Positions 33,798 through 42,385 of a DNA stretch of 64,000 nt are shown here, piece by piece; the first letter of the stretch is position 1, and every line of letters starts with the position of its first letter. Both the position numbers and the translations under genes were made by a program. The notes beneath the pieces were generated by a model. It ran no database searches. It was not told where the DNA came from and saw only the letters and a list, made by a program, of their open reading frames with translations. Source of the stretch: Lachnospiraceae bacterium (lineage in GTDB: Bacteria; Bacillota; Clostridia; Lachnospirales; Lachnospiraceae); the NCBI GenBank assembly GCA_910575275.1, contig CAJTEE010000003.1:1-64000 (forward strand), written 5' to 3'.

Positions 33798-34553
33798 ATG
33801 ATCAATTTGATGGAACGGTCGAGACAGGGAATTTTAAGCTTGGGCTTATATGTCACTATACCGCAGCCGCAGATGGTTGAGATGGCGAAGCTGTGCGGAT
33901 ACGATTTTGCCAGGTTGGATGCGGAGCATGTAAATTTTGGAGCGGAAACCTTGCGTGAGATGTTTCGGATAGCCAGACTCCTCGATTTTCCGCTGCAGAT
34001 CCGCCTGGGCTCCATGGAAAATCTGGATCCGATACTGGCCCTGGAGCCGGCGGCGGTTATGGCGCCGGATATTCGGACGAAGGAAGCCGCCCGAAAGCTT
34101 GTACATGGTACAAAATTTTTCCCTCTGGGCCAGAGAGGAATGTATGCATTTACGGATGCGATCCGCTTTGGTAAAAACAGCAGGGCAGAATATCTGACCT
34201 CTGCCAATGAGAGGCTCCATACGATTGTACAGATCGAAAGCCGTGAGGGGCTGGAAAATCTGGAGGAAATCGTTTCTGTTCCCGGAATCGACATGGTTTC
34301 TTCGGGAAAGGCCGATTTATCCCAGGCTCTTGGAATCCCGGGAAAGACGACGGACCCGCGGATTGCAGAGGCGGAGGAGCAGATCGTAAAGACCACGGTA
34401 AAGGCTGGGAAGGTGCCGACGCTGTTTGCGGAATCGCCGGAACGGATCCGGGCGCTTCAGAAGCTGGGCGTCAGCTGCTTTATTGTCGGATTTGATTGTG
34501 CGTTGTGCATGACTGCGATGAGAGAGAGGCTTGAATGGATCCGCAAGCTGTAA
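33798..34553 (+). CDS. HpcH/HpaI-family aldolase
   Basis: 251 residues, TIM barrel. LDAEHVNFG (catalytic His region), metal ligands in VQIESREGLENLEEI and SSGKADLSQALGIPG, and GQRGMYAFTDA in place of the usual GxRGxG loop. Class II pyruvate aldolases of this family cleave 4-hydroxy-2-oxo acids to pyruvate plus an aldehyde. An aldehyde product could be handled by the dehydrogenase at 27629. Last gene of the operon; no clear terminator follows. Confidence 0.9.
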   Translation: MINLMERSRQGILSLGLYVTIPQPQMVEMAKLCGYDFARLDAEHVNFGAETLREMFRIARLLDFPLQIRLGSMENLDPILALEPAAVMAPDIRTKEAARKLVHGTKFFPLGQRGMYAFTDAIRFGKNSRAEYLTSANERLHTIVQIESREGLENLEEIVSVPGIDMVSSGKADLSQALGIPGKTTDPRIAEAEEQIVKTTVKAGKVPTLFAESPERIRALQKLGVSCFIVGFDCALCMTAMRERLEWIRKL

Positions 34554-34608
34554 GCATATTTTTTGCTGCTTCGAGTAACCACGATATAAATGATTGGTTG
34601 CTACAGGG

Positions 34609-34637
34609 TTTACATCCCTTGCATAATCTGGTATGAT
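34609..34637 (+). promoter_or_regulatory. Promoter of the 62-aa hypothetical gene
   Basis: TTTACA (34609-34614), 17-base spacer, TATGAT (34632-34637). Confidence 0.7.
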
Positions 34638-34683
34638 TAAGACGTAACAGGCAATGCTGCCCAAAAGAAAGACAGGTGATGAT

Positions 34684-34872
34684 ATGCTGGGTGCGGCGGA
34701 TATTATCAGAGATTCCATAAATGAATTCTCAAGGCTGCAAAATTGGATGATCCTTGTAAAAGACAGTAGTCCGGATGCATATAAATCCATGCATGACCGA
34801 TATATTGAATTAAAGGTCACATTGTCGTCATTGGGCGTTAATCTGGCTGAGCTGGACAAGATCAAAGAATAA
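34684..34872 (+). CDS. Hypothetical small protein (62 aa)
   Basis: ATG 34684 follows ACAGGTGATG. The protein is helical and charged: MLGAADIIRDSINEFSRLQN, then ELKVTLSSLGVNLAELDKIK. No family recognised. It has its own promoter and a following hairpin, so it is a single-gene unit, which supports it being real. Function unknown. Confidence 0.6.
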   Translation: MLGAADIIRDSINEFSRLQNWMILVKDSSPDAYKSMHDRYIELKVTLSSLGVNLAELDKIKE

Positions 34873-34885
34873 CGATTGTTTGAAG

Positions 34886-34933
34886 TCAAAGGATGCAAGG
34901 TCTGCTGAATAATCAGAGCTTTGCATCCTTTGA
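34886..34933 (+). terminator. Hairpin after the small gene
   Basis: TCAAAGGATGCAA / TTGCATCCTTTGA, 13-bp perfect stem with a 22-base loop. The following T-tract is interrupted (TTTGGTTTG), so termination is likely but not certain. Confidence 0.6.
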
Positions 34934-34981
34934 TTTGGTTTGTGGTAGAATGACAGATATACCTTAGAGGAGGAAACGAGG

Positions 34982-36112
34982 ATGGATCAGGAGATATTAA
35001 AAAAGATCACGAAGCTTCGCCATGAGCTGCATGCAAATCCGGAGCTGTCGATGCAGGAGGTACGGACGAAGCAGAGGCTGATGGCTTTTTTGAGGGAGAA
35101 TACAAGCCTTTCAGTCGTGGACCGGGGGCGGTGGTTTTATGCGTACTATCCATGCGGGAAAGAGGACGCGGGGCGGATTGCGTTCCGGGCGGATTTTGAC
35201 GCGCTGCCGATGGAGGAGGGGCTTGCGCTCCCCTACGCCTCAAACAATCCGGGCGTCAGCCATAAATGCGGCCATGACGGACACAGTGCGGCTCTCTGCG
35301 GGCTTGCCATGGAGCTTGAGAGACGGGGAGCCGGACAGGATGTGTACCTGATCTTTCAGCACGCGGAGGAGATCGGGGCGGGAGGCGCGGACTGCGCCGG
35401 CCTTCTTGCGGAAAAGCAGATCGGGCAGGTGTACGCCTTTCATAATAGGAGCGGGTATCCGCAGGGGAGCGTCATTTTAAAGGAAGGGGTCGCGCAGTGC
35501 ACCTCGAAGGGGCTTACGGTGCAGATGACAGGGAAGCCGGCCCATGCGAGCCAGCCGGAGGATGGAAAAAATCCCGCCGCGGCCTTGGCGAGGCTGGTGC
35601 TTTTGGCAGAAGGCGGGGAGGCTGCGGGGGAGTATGACGGCTTCGTTTTGAATACGGTGGTGCATGTGGACATCGGAAGCCCGAATTTCGGGATCGCGGC
35701 CGCAGAGGGCAGAGTGTCGATGACGCTGCGCGCGGATTATGAGGCGGATCTGCAAAAGCTGGAGACCAAAATCCGGGCAAAGGCCCGGGCTCTTGCAGAC
35801 GAGACCGGGCTTTCGGTCCGTTTTGCGGAGCAGGATTTTTTCCCGGAGACGGTAAATACTCCCGGGGCAGTGGCCGCAGTGCGAAAAGCGGCCATACGGT
35901 GCGGGTTTCCAATCATTTCCATGGAGCACTCGTTCCGGGCATCCGAGGACTTTGGCTATTACGTAAAGGCCTGCCCGGGGGCAATCGTTTACATAGGAAA
36001 CGGAGAGGACTATCCCCAGATCCACACGCGGGAATATGATTTCAACGATGCGGTCCTTGAGACGGCAGTGGAGCTGTTTGCAGAACTTGCCAGGTCCCCG
36101 CGTTTGTGCTAA
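34982..36112 (+). CDS. M20-family amidohydrolase
   Basis: 376 residues behind AGGAGGAAACGAGG. Metal-binding sequence: FRADFDALPMEE, SHKCGHDGHSAALCGLAMEL, and FQHAEEIGAGG with the catalytic Glu pair; HANPELSMQE is the family start motif. Dimerisation-domain segment GLTVQMTGKPAHASQPEDGK follows. M20D enzymes hydrolyse N-acyl amino acids, hippurate or similar amides. Substrate unknown. Confidence 0.92.
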   Translation: MDQEILKKITKLRHELHANPELSMQEVRTKQRLMAFLRENTSLSVVDRGRWFYAYYPCGKEDAGRIAFRADFDALPMEEGLALPYASNNPGVSHKCGHDGHSAALCGLAMELERRGAGQDVYLIFQHAEEIGAGGADCAGLLAEKQIGQVYAFHNRSGYPQGSVILKEGVAQCTSKGLTVQMTGKPAHASQPEDGKNPAAALARLVLLAEGGEAAGEYDGFVLNTVVHVDIGSPNFGIAAAEGRVSMTLRADYEADLQKLETKIRAKARALADETGLSVRFAEQDFFPETVNTPGAVAAVRKAAIRCGFPIISMEHSFRASEDFGYYVKACPGAIVYIGNGEDYPQIHTREYDFNDAVLETAVELFAELARSPRLC

Positions 36113-36136
36113 AATCGGGGTATGGGGGTGAGCGGC

Positions 36137-37861
36137 ATGATGGCGGAGCAAAAAAAGCTTCCTGTTGGGATAGACAGCTTTGAAAAAATCCGTACAGAGG
36201 GATTTTATTATGTAGATAAAACCGGCCTGATTAAGGAGCTCCTGGATAATTGGACAGAGGTAAGTCTGTTTACACGGCCGCGTCGTTTTGGAAAGACTCT
36301 GAATATGCAGATGCTGCGGAAATTTTTTGAGGTTGGCACGGACCGGCATTTATTTGACGGATTGAAAATCTCGGAGGAAAAGGCGCTCTGCGAGCGCTAT
36401 ATGGGACAGTTCCCGGTGCTTATGCTGAGCCTAAAGGGAACAGAGGGGAGAAGCTTTGCAGAGGCATCGGAGAGCCTGGGGCGATTGATTCAGGCAGAAG
36501 CGAGGCGTCTGCAGTTTTTGACAGAGAGTACCCGTCTGACCAAAATCGACAAGGAAGCGCTGCGCGGGTTATATGGGGCGGGGCTTGATGCGGAAGGGAA
36601 ACGGAGCGGTCTCAAGCTTCTCTCGGAAATGCTGTATAAGCATTATGGGAAGAAGACGATTATCCTGATCGACGAATATGACGTTCCTCTGGATAAGGCG
36701 TACGAAAACGGTTATTATGAGGAAATGACCGTGTTCCTCCGGTCTCTGCTCGGTGAGGCGTTAAAGAGCAATGACTATCTGCAGTTTGCCGTTCTGACCG
36801 GCTGCTTACGGATTTCGAAAGAGAGCATTTTTTCCGGTTTGAATCATTTTAGCGTGCATACGATTACAGATGCAAGCTATGATGAATATTTCGGTTTTAC
36901 AGACGGAGAGGTTCGCGCTCTGCTTGAGTCGTATGGGATGAGCGGGAAATATGAGGAAGTGCGGGAATGGTATGACGGCTACCGGTTCGGAAGGGAAAAT
37001 GTTTACTGCCCATGGGATGTGATTTGTTATGTAAAAGAGCATCTGTCTGATCCGGACGCATTTCCGCAGATGTATTGGGCGAATACAAGTGGAAACGCGA
37101 TTATCCGGCGCTTTATCGGCCAGGCCGCCAGGAGTACCAGAGAGGAAATCGAACGGCTTCTCGCAGGTGAAAGTGTGGAAAAACCGGTCCGTCAGGAGCT
37201 GACCTATAAGGAGCTGTATGATTCTGTTGACAATCTGTGGAGCATCCTGTTTACGACGGGCTACCTGACGACGAAAAGAAAAATAGACGCAAGGCTTTTT
37301 GAATTGACGATTCCCAATCGGGAGGTCCATGAGATTTTCGTTGCGCAGGTGCAGGAATGGTTTGAGGAGAGCGTTGCAAGGGGGAAGCCGGGGCGTCTGA
37401 AGGAGTTTACCAAAGCGTTAAAGCGAGGGGAGGCAAGGACCGTTCAGGAGCTTTTCAATACCTATTTAAAGGAGACAATCAGTATTCGGGATAGCTTTTC
37501 CAGGAAAGAGAAAAAAGAAAATTTTTATCATGGGATCCTTTTGGGGCTTCTTGGAAGCGAGGAGGAGTGGCTGGTTCGCTCCAATGCAGAAGCCGGGGAG
37601 GGCTTTTGTGATATATTGGTGGAAACGGATGACGCAATCGGCTGTATCATAGAGGTGAAATATGCCGGGGAGAGGGACTTCGATTCAGCCTGTCGAAAGG
37701 CATTGGAGCAGATTGAAGAAAAGAGATACGCGGAGGAGCTCGCGGGCAACGGGCTGACGACGATTTACCTGTACGGAATTGCATGCTATAAAAAGGCTTG
37801 TCGGGTGGTCTGCACAAGGATGTCCGCACAAGGACTTGACAAACCCTTCGAAATCCAGTAG
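36137..37861 (+). CDS. AAA-like ATPase with C-terminal PD-(D/E)XK nuclease domain
   Basis: About 574 residues from ATG 36137 (or 36140), after GGGGGTGAG. N-terminal AAA-ATPase_like domain: [20 protein letters not shown], then KTGLIKEL, degenerate Walker [11 protein letters not shown] and Walker [11 protein letters not shown]. The C-terminal domain has the PD-(D/E)XK-type [20 protein letters not shown] with the Asp and Glu-x-Lys in place. This domain pair is abundant in gut Firmicutes and Bacteroidetes, often in many copies per genome; its function is unproven. The proS promoter lies inside its last codons. Confidence 0.88.
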   Translation: MMAEQKKLPVGIDSFEKIRTEGFYYVDKTGLIKELLDNWTEVSLFTRPRRFGKTLNMQMLRKFFEVGTDRHLFDGLKISEEKALCERYMGQFPVLMLSLKGTEGRSFAEASESLGRLIQAEARRLQFLTESTRLTKIDKEALRGLYGAGLDAEGKRSGLKLLSEMLYKHYGKKTIILIDEYDVPLDKAYENGYYEEMTVFLRSLLGEALKSNDYLQFAVLTGCLRISKESIFSGLNHFSVHTITDASYDEYFGFTDGEVRALLESYGMSGKYEEVREWYDGYRFGRENVYCPWDVICYVKEHLSDPDAFPQMYWANTSGNAIIRRFIGQAARSTREEIERLLAGESVEKPVRQELTYKELYDSVDNLWSILFTTGYLTTKRKIDARLFELTIPNREVHEIFVAQVQEWFEESVARGKPGRLKEFTKALKRGEARTVQELFNTYLKETISIRDSFSRKEKKENFYHGILLGLLGSEEEWLVRSNAEAGEGFCDILVETDDAIGCIIEVKYAGERDFDSACRKALEQIEEKRYAEELAGNGLTTIYLYGIACYKKACRVVCTRMSAQGLDKPFEIQ

Positions 37862-37864
37862 GAT
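37836..37864 (+). promoter_or_regulatory. Sigma-A promoter of proS
   Basis: TTGACA (37836-37841), 17-base spacer, TAGGAT (37859-37864), within the 3' end of the preceding gene and 39 bases before proS. No T-box is present in the short leader. Confidence 0.7.
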
Positions 37865-37902
37865 TTGCAGATAAGAGAAAAATAAAGGAGAACAAAACGA
37901 GC

Positions 37903-39336
37903 ATGGCGAAGGACAAAAAAATGGTGGAGGCGATCACCTCGATGGACGAGGATTTCGCACAATGGTATACGGATGTCGTAAAAAAGGCGGAGCTGTGCGA
38001 CTACGCCAGCGTGAAGGGCTGCATGGTCATCAAGCCGGACGGCTACGCGCTCTGGGAGAATATCCAGCATGAGCTGGACAAACGGTTTAAGGCGGTGGGC
38101 GTGAAAAATGTTTACATGCCAATGTTTATCCCGGAGAGCCTTTTGGAGAAGGAGAAGGATCATGTGGAGGGGTTTGCCCCGGAGGTGGCCTGGGTGACGC
38201 ACGGCGGCCTGGAGCCCTTACAGGAGCGGCTCTGCGTGCGCCCGACCTCGGAGACGCTGTTTTGTGATTTTTACGCGCGGGATATTCATTCCTACCGCGA
38301 TCTGCCGAAGGTATTTAACCAGTGGTGCTCCGTGGTGCGCTGGGAGAAGACGACGCGGCCGTTTTTGCGTTCGCGCGAATTTTTATGGCAGGAGGGCCAT
38401 ACGGCGCATGCGACCGCAGAGGAGGCCGAGGAGCGCACGGTTCAGATGTTAAACGTCTACGCGGACTTCTGTGAGGAATTTTTGGCAATCCCGGTGATCC
38501 GCGGCCAGAAGACGGATAAGGAAAAATTTGCCGGCGCGGAATCGACCTATACGATCGAGGCGCTGATGCATGACGGGAAGGCGCTGCAGTCCGGCACGAG
38601 CCACAATTTCGGCGACGGCTTCGCGAAGGCGTTTGAGATCCAGTATTCGGATAAAGACAATCAGCTAAAATATGTGCACCAGACCTCCTGGGGCTTATCG
38701 ACCCGCATTATCGGAGCGATCATCATGGTCCACGGAGATAATGAGGGCCTGGTTCTGCCGCCGAAGGTGGCGCCGACGCAGGTGGTGATCGTGCCGATCC
38801 GCCAGCAGCAGGAGGGCGTCCTTGAAAAGGCGCGTGAGGTCGAGGAGATGCTGTCCGGCTTCCGCGTCAAGGTAGACGATACGGACAAGAGCCCGGGCTG
38901 GAAGTTCAGTGAATCCGAGATGCGCGGCATCCCGGTGCGCGTGGAGTTAGGACCGAAGGACATCGAGGCCGGCCAGGCGGTCCTGGTCCGCCGGGATACG
39001 CATGAAAAGCTCGCCGTGCAAATCGACGAGATTGCCGAAAGAGTCGGCGCGCTTCTGGAAACGATGCAGGGCGATATGCTGGCACGCGCGGCCGCTCATC
39101 GTGATGCGCATACGTATGCGGCAACGAGTATGGAGGAGCTAAAGGATCTTGCAGACAATAAGCCGGGCTTTATCAAGGCCATGTGGTGCGGCTGCCAGGA
39201 ATGCGAAGAAAAGCTGAAGGAAGAAGCCGGTGTAACCTCACGCTGCATTCCGTTTAGGCAGGAAACGCTGTCCGGGACCTGTGTCTGCTGCAAAAAGCCC
39301 GCGACAAAGATGGTATACTGGGGGAAGGCGTATTAA
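37903..39336 (+). CDS. proS: Prolyl-tRNA synthetase (eukaryote/archaea-like type)
   Basis: 477 residues; the bacterial-type enzyme is ~570 because it has an editing insertion that is missing here. Class II motifs: [44 protein letters not shown] (motif 2) and [20 protein letters not shown] (motif 3); the C-terminal zinc-binding-like domain has CGCQECEEK and CVCCKKPA. Charges tRNA-Pro. RBS AAGGAG. Confidence 0.97.
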   Translation: MAKDKKMVEAITSMDEDFAQWYTDVVKKAELCDYASVKGCMVIKPDGYALWENIQHELDKRFKAVGVKNVYMPMFIPESLLEKEKDHVEGFAPEVAWVTHGGLEPLQERLCVRPTSETLFCDFYARDIHSYRDLPKVFNQWCSVVRWEKTTRPFLRSREFLWQEGHTAHATAEEAEERTVQMLNVYADFCEEFLAIPVIRGQKTDKEKFAGAESTYTIEALMHDGKALQSGTSHNFGDGFAKAFEIQYSDKDNQLKYVHQTSWGLSTRIIGAIIMVHGDNEGLVLPPKVAPTQVVIVPIRQQQEGVLEKAREVEEMLSGFRVKVDDTDKSPGWKFSESEMRGIPVRVELGPKDIEAGQAVLVRRDTHEKLAVQIDEIAERVGALLETMQGDMLARAAAHRDAHTYAATSMEELKDLADNKPGFIKAMWCGCQECEEKLKEEAGVTSRCIPFRQETLSGTCVCCKKPATKMVYWGKAY

Positions 39337-39895
39337 GCGCCCCTGCCTGGCAGCGGACCTTGCCTGGGGCGGGATGTTTGCCGCCCTGATTGCCGCAGGC
39401 GCCTTCATGAAGATCACGATACCGGTTCAGCCGGTGGAGATGCATGTCACACTGCAGTTCTTTTTTGTACTCCTGGCCGGCTTTGTCCTGGGAGCCAGAG
39501 GGGCGCTTGCCAGCGTATGCGCCTATCTGGCGGTCGGACTCTGCGGCTTTCCGGTTTTTGCGACAGGCGGAGGGTTTTTGTATCTGTTAAAGCCGACGTT
39601 CGGTTTCTTGGGGGGCTTTGCAGCGGCCGGGTTCCTGACGGGAGCCGTCTATGAAAGGCTTCGCGGGCCGGCATTCTGGCGTTTTTTGGCCGCAGCGGTC
39701 TGCGGGCTTTTGGCGGATTACGTCTGCGGCATGCTGTATTTTTATGTGTGCAGCAACTATGTGCTCCATGTCCCGGTGGGCCTTGGCGTGGTGTTTGTCA
39801 ACTGTTTTCTTCTGACGGTTTTTCCGGACTTTCTCCTGTGTATCCTGGCAGCCGCAGCAGCCAGGCGGCTGATTCCGGTCTTACGCGGCATATAG
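39281..39895 (+). CDS. bioY: Biotin transporter BioY
   Basis: Up to 204 residues. Six membrane helices with [40 protein letters not shown], and the family signature [20 protein letters not shown]. It is the substrate-binding S component of the biotin ECF transporter. Start uncertain: GTG 39281 lies inside proS (56-bp overlap), ATG 39374 would cut into the first helix, and an ATT at 39332 directly follows GGGGGAAGG. No BirA box was recognised. Confidence 0.9.
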   Translation: MSAAKSPRQRWYTGGRRIKRPCLAADLAWGGMFAALIAAGAFMKITIPVQPVEMHVTLQFFFVLLAGFVLGARGALASVCAYLAVGLCGFPVFATGGGFLYLLKPTFGFLGGFAAAGFLTGAVYERLRGPAFWRFLAAAVCGLLADYVCGMLYFYVCSNYVLHVPVGLGVVFVNCFLLTVFPDFLLCILAAAAARRLIPVLRGI

Positions 39896-39961
39896 GATTG
39901 GCAGTTTGATCAGACGGGTCTGCATGCTTGCTGTGCGGCAAAGAAAGAGGGGGAGACGTTT

Positions 39962-41182
39962 ATGTTCATGTATCGGATTGCAATGCCATGGGAGGTGGAA
40001 TGGATCATCGAGAGGATCCGTGCGCACGGTTTTGAGGCATTTGCAGTCGGAGGCTGTGTCCGGGACATGATTCTCGGCCGTGAGCCGGGAGACTGGGACA
40101 TTACGACTTCGGCAGAACCGGCAAGGATCAAGCAGATTTTTACGAAGACCATTGATACAGGGTTGAAACACGGGACCGTGACTGTCCTTAAAAACCACCA
40201 GGGCTACGAAGTCACGACCTATCGGATCGACGGGGAGTATCAGGATGGACGGCATCCGGACTCAGTGGAGTTTACGGCGGATCTCACGGAGGACTTAAAA
40301 CGCCGGGATTTTACGATCAATGCGATGGCTTACAGCCACGAAACGGGGGTAGTGGACCGGTTTAACGGGATAACGGATCTGTATGACCGTGTGATTCGCT
40401 GTGTAGGACTGGCGCAGGATCGCTTTCAAGAGGATGCGCTGCGGATTCTGCGAGCGATCCGGTTTTCGGCACAGCTTGGCTTTTCGATCGAGGAGGCGAC
40501 CTGGCAGGCCGTCTGCGAGCTCGCAAACAGCCTCTCAAAGGTTAGTAAGGAGCGGGTGCAGACAGAGCTTACCAAGCTTCTTCTCTCGGCGCATCCGGAT
40601 AAGATCCTGCTGGTGGAGAAGGCAGGGCTTGCAGAGTTTGTGACGGATGGGTTTGCAGAGGTATTCGTGCGGGCAAGAGAGGGCGCCGGGGAAGAACCGT
40701 TTGGCATGCTCTACCGTCTGCCGCAGGAGAAGTCCATGCGATGGGCCGGGTTTCTGCGCTATATGACGCCCGCCGAGAGTGTGAAAATTTTAAAGGGCCT
40801 GAAGCTTGACAACGAGACCATTGACAACGTGCGGGTTATGACAGGCGGATTCCAGTCCCCGATCGCCCCGGAAAAAATCGAGATCCGCCGTATGCTAAGC
40901 CGGATGACGCCCGGCCAGTTTGAAGGGATTCTTCATCTGAAGGCGATGGACAAAGACGAGGACGTGCATTTTATCCGTAAGCTCTGGAAAGAGATCCTTG
41001 CGGATGGAGACTGTGTGCGTATGAAGGATCTCGCAGTCTCGGGAGGGGACCTGCTTGCAATCGGCATGCAGCCCGGGCGGGGGCTCGGGGAGGCGCTCGG
41101 CTTTTTATTTGAGCAGGTGATCGCAAATCCAAAATTAAATCAGAAGGAGCTCCTCTTGGAGAGGCTTGGAGAGTGGAGATAA
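39962..41182 (+). CDS. cca: CCA tRNA nucleotidyltransferase
   Basis: 406 residues. Nucleotidyltransferase head AVGGCVRDMILGREPGDWDI with the metal-binding D-x-D, then RRDFTINAMAYS and DRFQEDALRILRAIRFSAQL, which are diagnostic of class II CCA enzymes. It adds or repairs 3' CCA; the tRNA genes in this window do not encode CCA, so the enzyme is needed. RBS GAGGGGGAG. Confidence 0.96.
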   Translation: MFMYRIAMPWEVEWIIERIRAHGFEAFAVGGCVRDMILGREPGDWDITTSAEPARIKQIFTKTIDTGLKHGTVTVLKNHQGYEVTTYRIDGEYQDGRHPDSVEFTADLTEDLKRRDFTINAMAYSHETGVVDRFNGITDLYDRVIRCVGLAQDRFQEDALRILRAIRFSAQLGFSIEEATWQAVCELANSLSKVSKERVQTELTKLLLSAHPDKILLVEKAGLAEFVTDGFAEVFVRAREGAGEEPFGMLYRLPQEKSMRWAGFLRYMTPAESVKILKGLKLDNETIDNVRVMTGGFQSPIAPEKIEIRRMLSRMTPGQFEGILHLKAMDKDEDVHFIRKLWKEILADGDCVRMKDLAVSGGDLLAIGMQPGRGLGEALGFLFEQVIANPKLNQKELLLERLGEWR

Positions 41183-41195
41183 AACCGGTATGCCG

Positions 41196-41225
41196 GTCAT
41201 ATTTTAAGCGGTTTGTTCATACCCT
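41196..41225 (+). promoter_or_regulatory. Sigma-E-type promoter of cotS
   Basis: GTCATATT (41196-41203), 14-base spacer, CATACCCT (41218-41225). A good match to mother-cell sigma-E promoters, placed about 35 bases before the start of a spore-coat gene. Confidence 0.65.
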
Positions 41226-41260
41226 AGAAGTAGCTTAGATGGGATATGGAGGGGACGCCT

Positions 41261-42259
41261 GTGAACGACTGGAATACGGAGGTAATCGGCCAATACGAGT
41301 TGGAAGTGGAGAATCTAAGGAAGGGCCGCGGTGCGTGGATCTTTGAGACGAACCGTGGCCTGAAACTTTTGAAGGAATATAAGGGAAGCGTAAAAAGGCT
41401 GGAGTTTGAGGAAAAGGTGCTGGACACGGTCCGGGATTTTGACAGTCTGCGGGTAGACCAGTACATGAGAAACCGTGAGGGGGAGCTTGTATCGACTGCC
41501 GAGGATGGGAGCCGGTATGTAGTGAAGGACTGGTACACTGACAGAGAGTGTGATCTAAAGGACATGCAGGAGATCCTCTCCGCCGTGCGTCAGATCGCCA
41601 TCCTTCACCGACAGCTGCGTGAGGTGGAGGAAAACGAGGAGTGGAATTTAAAGTCCATGATCTCTCCGGCGCTTAACGAAGCGATGGGCCGCCACAACAG
41701 AGAGCTGAAAAAGGCCCGCACCTTTATCCGTGACAAACGCCGCAAAAATGAGTTTGAGCTTTGCATCATCAGAAATTTTGATTGGTTTTACGAGCAGGCT
41801 GTGGAAGCAGAGCGAGGCATGGAGACCTTGTTTGCAGGCGAAGGCGGACATATTCGTGAGAGATATTTTGTCTGCCATGGAGAGCTGAATCAGCATCATA
41901 TCCTGATGGGGAAAACGTATATCGCATTTACGGAATTTAATAAAATGCATCTGGGGCTGCAGGTGGAGGACCTGTATTACTTTATGCGCAAGGTGATGGA
42001 AAAGCATGAATGGGATGAACGGCTCGGCTTTTCCATGCTTGAGGCATATGAGCGAGTTCTTCCGATGTCTGCGGTCGAAAAAAAATGCCTGTACTATTTG
42101 TTTTTATATCCGGAAAAATACTGGAAGCAGATTAATTTTTATTACAATGCAAATAAAGCGTGGATTCCTGCGAGAAACGCCGAAAAAATCAGACGGCTGG
42201 AGGCACAGCAGGAAAAAAGAGCGGCTTTTATTTCTGGAATCCAGTTCTGTGAGCAGTAA
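41261..42259 (+). CDS. cotS: CotS-family spore coat protein (kinase-like fold)
   Basis: 332 residues from GTG 41261, six bases after GGAGGGG; ATG 41246 in frame is an alternative. Aminoglycoside-phosphotransferase-like fold: ENLRKGRGAWIFETNRGLKL at the N terminus and YFVCHGELNQHHILMGKTYI where kinases have HGDxxxxN; the catalytic Asp is replaced by Glu, so activity is doubtful. CotS/YutH relatives are coat proteins. The sigma-E-type promoter fits expression in the mother cell. Confidence 0.88.
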   Translation: MNDWNTEVIGQYELEVENLRKGRGAWIFETNRGLKLLKEYKGSVKRLEFEEKVLDTVRDFDSLRVDQYMRNREGELVSTAEDGSRYVVKDWYTDRECDLKDMQEILSAVRQIAILHRQLREVEENEEWNLKSMISPALNEAMGRHNRELKKARTFIRDKRRKNEFELCIIRNFDWFYEQAVEAERGMETLFAGEGGHIRERYFVCHGELNQHHILMGKTYIAFTEFNKMHLGLQVEDLYYFMRKVMEKHEWDERLGFSMLEAYERVLPMSAVEKKCLYYLFLYPEKYWKQINFYYNANKAWIPARNAEKIRRLEAQQEKRAAFISGIQFCEQ

Positions 42260-42271
42260 TGGATAAAATAC

Positions 42272-42300
42272 TTTATTTTTCCCTGAATTTAGTATATAAT
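42272..42300 (+). promoter_or_regulatory. Sigma-A promoter of pgcA
   Basis: TTTATT (42272-42277), 17-base spacer, perfect TATAAT (42295-42300), followed by an 85-base leader. Confidence 0.65.
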
Positions 42301-42385
42301 GATTAGGAAACGATAAACAAATTTGCCGCTTCTTATCATGACCGTACAGAGGGCAGGAAATTATGAATGAGGGGAGTTAACGTAC

